Shown here: piece after piece, positions 62,221 through 64,000 of the stretch | Layout: every line of letters begins with the position of its first letter | Numbering within the stretch: position 1 is the stretch's first letter | Assembly: GCF_014648195.1 (NCBI RefSeq) | Contig: NZ_BMQQ01000004.1 | Location: 274,217-338,216, forward strand | Source of the DNA: Streptomyces purpureus | GTDB lineage: Bacteria; Actinomycetota; Actinomycetes; Streptomycetales; Streptomycetaceae | Length of the DNA stretch: 64,000 bases | Reading direction: 5' to 3' | Position numbers and translations under genes: made by a program | The notes under the pieces: generated by a model | Told to the model about the DNA's origin: nothing | Database searches by the model: none | The model's input: only the letters and a program-made list of their open reading frames with translations

Positions 62221-62568
62221 GTGGCGGCGCAGCGGATCGGAGCCGCCGACCGCGGGGCGACCTCGATCGCCGACCGGGTGGTGGCGAAAATCGCCGCACA
62301 GGCGGCGCGCGAGGCGGTGGTACGCGTACCGGAGGGCGGCGCGGCGCCGCGCGCCTCGGTCGTCGTACACCGTGACATGGCACGTGTGAGGGTGAGTCTG
62401 GAGCTCGACTATCCTTCCGACCTCGGCCGCCAGTGCGGCCGGGTGCGTCACCATGTCGCCGAGCGGGTAAGGGCGTTGGCGGGGATGGAGGTGCCGGAGG
62501 TGGCGGTCCAGGTGGAGCGCCTGCACTCCGCGCACACGCGCCGCGAGGACCGGGGGAAGCTCCGATGA
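62221..62568 (+). CDS. Second Asp23/Gls24-family protein
   Basis: A 115-residue, shorter Asp23 domain without extra ends: RGATSIADRVVAKIAAQAAR, REAVVRVPEGGAAPRASVVV, VRVSLELDYPSDLGRQCGRV and ALAGMEVPEVAVQVERLHSA. GTG start, six bases after the small membrane protein. Its stop overlaps the next start (ATGA). Confidence 0.88.
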   Translation: MAAQRIGAADRGATSIADRVVAKIAAQAAREAVVRVPEGGAAPRASVVVHRDMARVRVSLELDYPSDLGRQCGRVRHHVAERVRALAGMEVPEVAVQVERLHSAHTRREDRGKLR

Positions 62569-63185
62569 CCGAACTCGACCAGACCACCTCCGGCGCGTCC
62601 TACGACCCGGCGCCGGCGCCGGACGGCGAGCAGCGGCCCCCGCCGCGGCGCTTCTGGGCCGCCCGGCGGGTGCCGGCGGTCCTGGTCTCGCTGGTCGTCC
62701 TGGGCGCGGCCGGGCTGCTCCTCTACGACATCGCGTCCGTACGGGCCGGCCGGCAGGCCATGCGCTGGCGGCGGACCCTCGCCGACGAACTGGCCACCCG
62801 CCCCCTCGACAACATCTGGGTCCTCGTGGCGGCCGGGCTCGCGATGCTCGTCGGTCTCTGGCTGATCGTGCTCGCCCTCACGCCGGGCCTGCGGGCCGTG
62901 CTCCCGATGCGGTGCGACGCGCCCGCCGTCCGGGCGGGCCTCGACCGGGAGGCGGCGGCGCTCGTGTTGCGGGACCGGGCCATGGAGGTCTCCGGTGTGC
63001 AGTCCGTACGGGTCGGCATGGGCCGGCGGAAGGTCGGCGTCCGTGCAGTCTCCCACTTCCGCGAACTCGACGACGTACGCGCCGACCTGGACGAGGTCGT
63101 GGGCGCCGGGATCAGAGAACTGGGGCTGGCCCGGCAGCCGTCGCTGACGGTGCGCGTCGGGCGTGCCCCGAGGAAGAAGAGGTGA
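62565..63185 (+). CDS. DUF6286 membrane protein
   Basis: A 206-residue protein with two transmembrane helices (about 37-58, VPAVLVSLVVLGAAGLLLYD, and 85-108, NIWVLVAAGLAMLVGLWLIV) and a C-terminal cytoplasmic domain (AALVLRDRAMEVSGVQSVRV, RELDDVRADLDEVVGAGIRE) that looks like a further Asp23-like unit. ATGA overlap with the upstream Asp23 gene. DUF6286 is the name I recall for it; function unknown. Confidence 0.82.
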   Translation: MTELDQTTSGASYDPAPAPDGEQRPPPRRFWAARRVPAVLVSLVVLGAAGLLLYDIASVRAGRQAMRWRRTLADELATRPLDNIWVLVAAGLAMLVGLWLIVLALTPGLRAVLPMRCDAPAVRAGLDREAAALVLRDRAMEVSGVQSVRVGMGRRKVGVRAVSHFRELDDVRADLDEVVGAGIRELGLARQPSLTVRVGRAPRKKR

Positions 63186-63189
63186 GGGC

Positions 63190-63789
63190 GTGACGGCGGT
63201 GGTCCGGGGAACCGTCCGCGGGGTCGACCGCGCGCTGCTGGGCGTCGCGGGCCTGGCACTGCTGGCCGTCGGGGGCGCGGTCCTCGCGGCCGGCCTCGGC
63301 CTCGGCGTACCGTCCTGGTGGCCCTGGTCCGGCCCCGACGACGTGCTGCTCGGCGCGTCCGCCCGCACCCGCTGGAAGGACGAGGTCTGGTGGTGGCCGG
63401 CGGTGATCGGCGGGCTCGCCCTGCTCGTGGTGCTGGCGCTGTGGTGGCTGCTCGCCCAGTTCCGCCGCGCCCGGCTGGCGGAGGTCCTGATCGACAGCGG
63501 CGACGGCGAAGGCGCGCTGCTGCGGGGCCGGGCCCTGGAGACCGTACTGGAGCGGGAGGCGGAGTCCCTGGACGGCGTGGCCCGCGCCCAGGTCCTGCTG
63601 ACCGGCCGTCGTACGGCCCCGAGGGCCCGGATCGCCCTGCTGCTGGAGCCGTACGCCTCGCCCGGCGGGACCCTGACCCGGCTGACCGACGAGGCGCTGG
63701 CCCACGCCCGGGACTCCGCGGGCCTCAAGGAGCTCCCGACGGAGACCCGGCTCAGGGCGGTCCGGCACGGCGCGCGCCGCGTCACCTGA
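63190..63789 (+). CDS. amaP: Alkaline-shock membrane anchor protein AmaP
   Basis: A 199-residue membrane protein. Two helices (about 15-40, GVAGLALLAVGGAVLAAGLG, and 72-95, PAVIGGLALLVVLALWWLLA) flank a short outside loop; a cytoplasmic domain follows (EGALLRGRALETVLEREAES, DGVARAQVLLTGRRTAPRAR). AmaP tethers Asp23 proteins to the membrane in other Gram-positives. GTG start at 63190, four bases after the DUF6286 gene. Last gene of the cluster. Confidence 0.85.
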   Translation: MTAVVRGTVRGVDRALLGVAGLALLAVGGAVLAAGLGLGVPSWWPWSGPDDVLLGASARTRWKDEVWWWPAVIGGLALLVVLALWWLLAQFRRARLAEVLIDSGDGEGALLRGRALETVLEREAESLDGVARAQVLLTGRRTAPRARIALLLEPYASPGGTLTRLTDEALAHARDSAGLKELPTETRLRAVRHGARRVT

Positions 63790-63833
63790 CGCGGGCCGGC
63801 GCCGGCGGGGGCCCGGCGTTCCCACGGGCCCGG

Positions 63834-64000
63834 CCCGTACCTGGAGCACCGGGCGTTCCCACGCGGCCCCGGCCCGTTCCGCAGTACCCGGCGGCCCGTA
63901 CGCGGAGCACCGGGCGCTCCCATGGGCCCCGGCCCGTTCCGCAGTACCCGGCCCGTACCCGGAGCACCGGCGTTCCCATGGGCCCCGGCCCGTTCCGCAG
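63834..64000. repeat. Imperfect ~57-61-bp tandem repeat at the window end
   Basis: Units begin CCCGTAC at 63834, 63895 and 63952, each followed by GGAGCACCGG and GGCCCCGGCCCGTTCCGCAG. At least three copies are present and the array runs off the window. It lies downstream of amaP; no gene overlaps it. Confidence 0.85.

Overview
The window is high-GC actinobacterial chromosome, almost certainly Streptomyces. The grounds are extreme GC at third codon positions, many GTG starts, and a gene set I recognise from that genus: actinobacterial dapD, TerD, ectABCD, a cob operon under a B12 riboswitch, pit, an LAETG-anchored protein and an Asp23/AmaP cluster. Identifications rest on reading the translations and on remembered family features; no database search was run.

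Layout. 1-760: a gene end plus a fused remnant of an ECF sigma factor and its CU044_5270-type partner. 763-3819: dapD and dapA (lysine/cell wall) and an SDR reductase. 3978-13933: monooxygenase, secreted nuclease, a conserved unknown, tandem TerD protein, small conserved genes, DUF6745 protein and a class B penicillin-binding protein. 14030-16923: response regulator, histidine kinase and membrane protein in one operon. 17099-21252: cupin, IclR regulator, DUF1349 protein, an MFS remnant, a frameshifted GlxA/AraC regulator and an acetyltransferase.

21329-26388 is the main find. A DsbA/FrnE-family gene is split after codon 11 by about 4.36 kb of visibly less GC-rich DNA. Both edges share GCCTGC, and joining the two edges rebuilds a symmetrical site like the attP of a large serine integrase, yet no integrase is present. 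The insert carries an XRE regulator, a DUF6879 protein, small accessory proteins, a 47-aa Gly/Ser/Asp-rich peptide directly upstream of an extended PIMT-type methyltransferase (a likely aspartimide RiPP pair), and an HNH nuclease at its right end.

26492-34000: class V aminotransferase, the ectoine/hydroxyectoine operon ectABCD with a perfect 12-bp inverted repeat upstream, a broken cupin gene, a LysR regulator and a second class V aminotransferase, with a 92-bp tandem repeat between the last two. 34042-39648: amidohydrolase; an iron-box-controlled fusion of penicillin acylase and siderophore-type acyltransferase; the LAETG-anchored protein. 39939-49400: cobalamin genes cobC, cobE, cobB, cobO, chelatase, cobQ and cbiB, plus a ZIP transporter; the cbiB-led operon follows a cobalamin riboswitch.

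49412-64000: phosphate transporter pair, aldolase, hydrolase, a second copy of the conserved unknown family, VOC protein, zinc metallopeptidase, PQQ-like membrane protein, ABC-F ATPase with a possible leader peptide, small HTH protein, enoyl-CoA hydratase, and an Asp23/AmaP envelope-stress cluster. The window ends in an imperfect ~60-bp repeat. Several genes are broken by single-base losses or short duplications; without reads I cannot separate real pseudogenes from assembly error.
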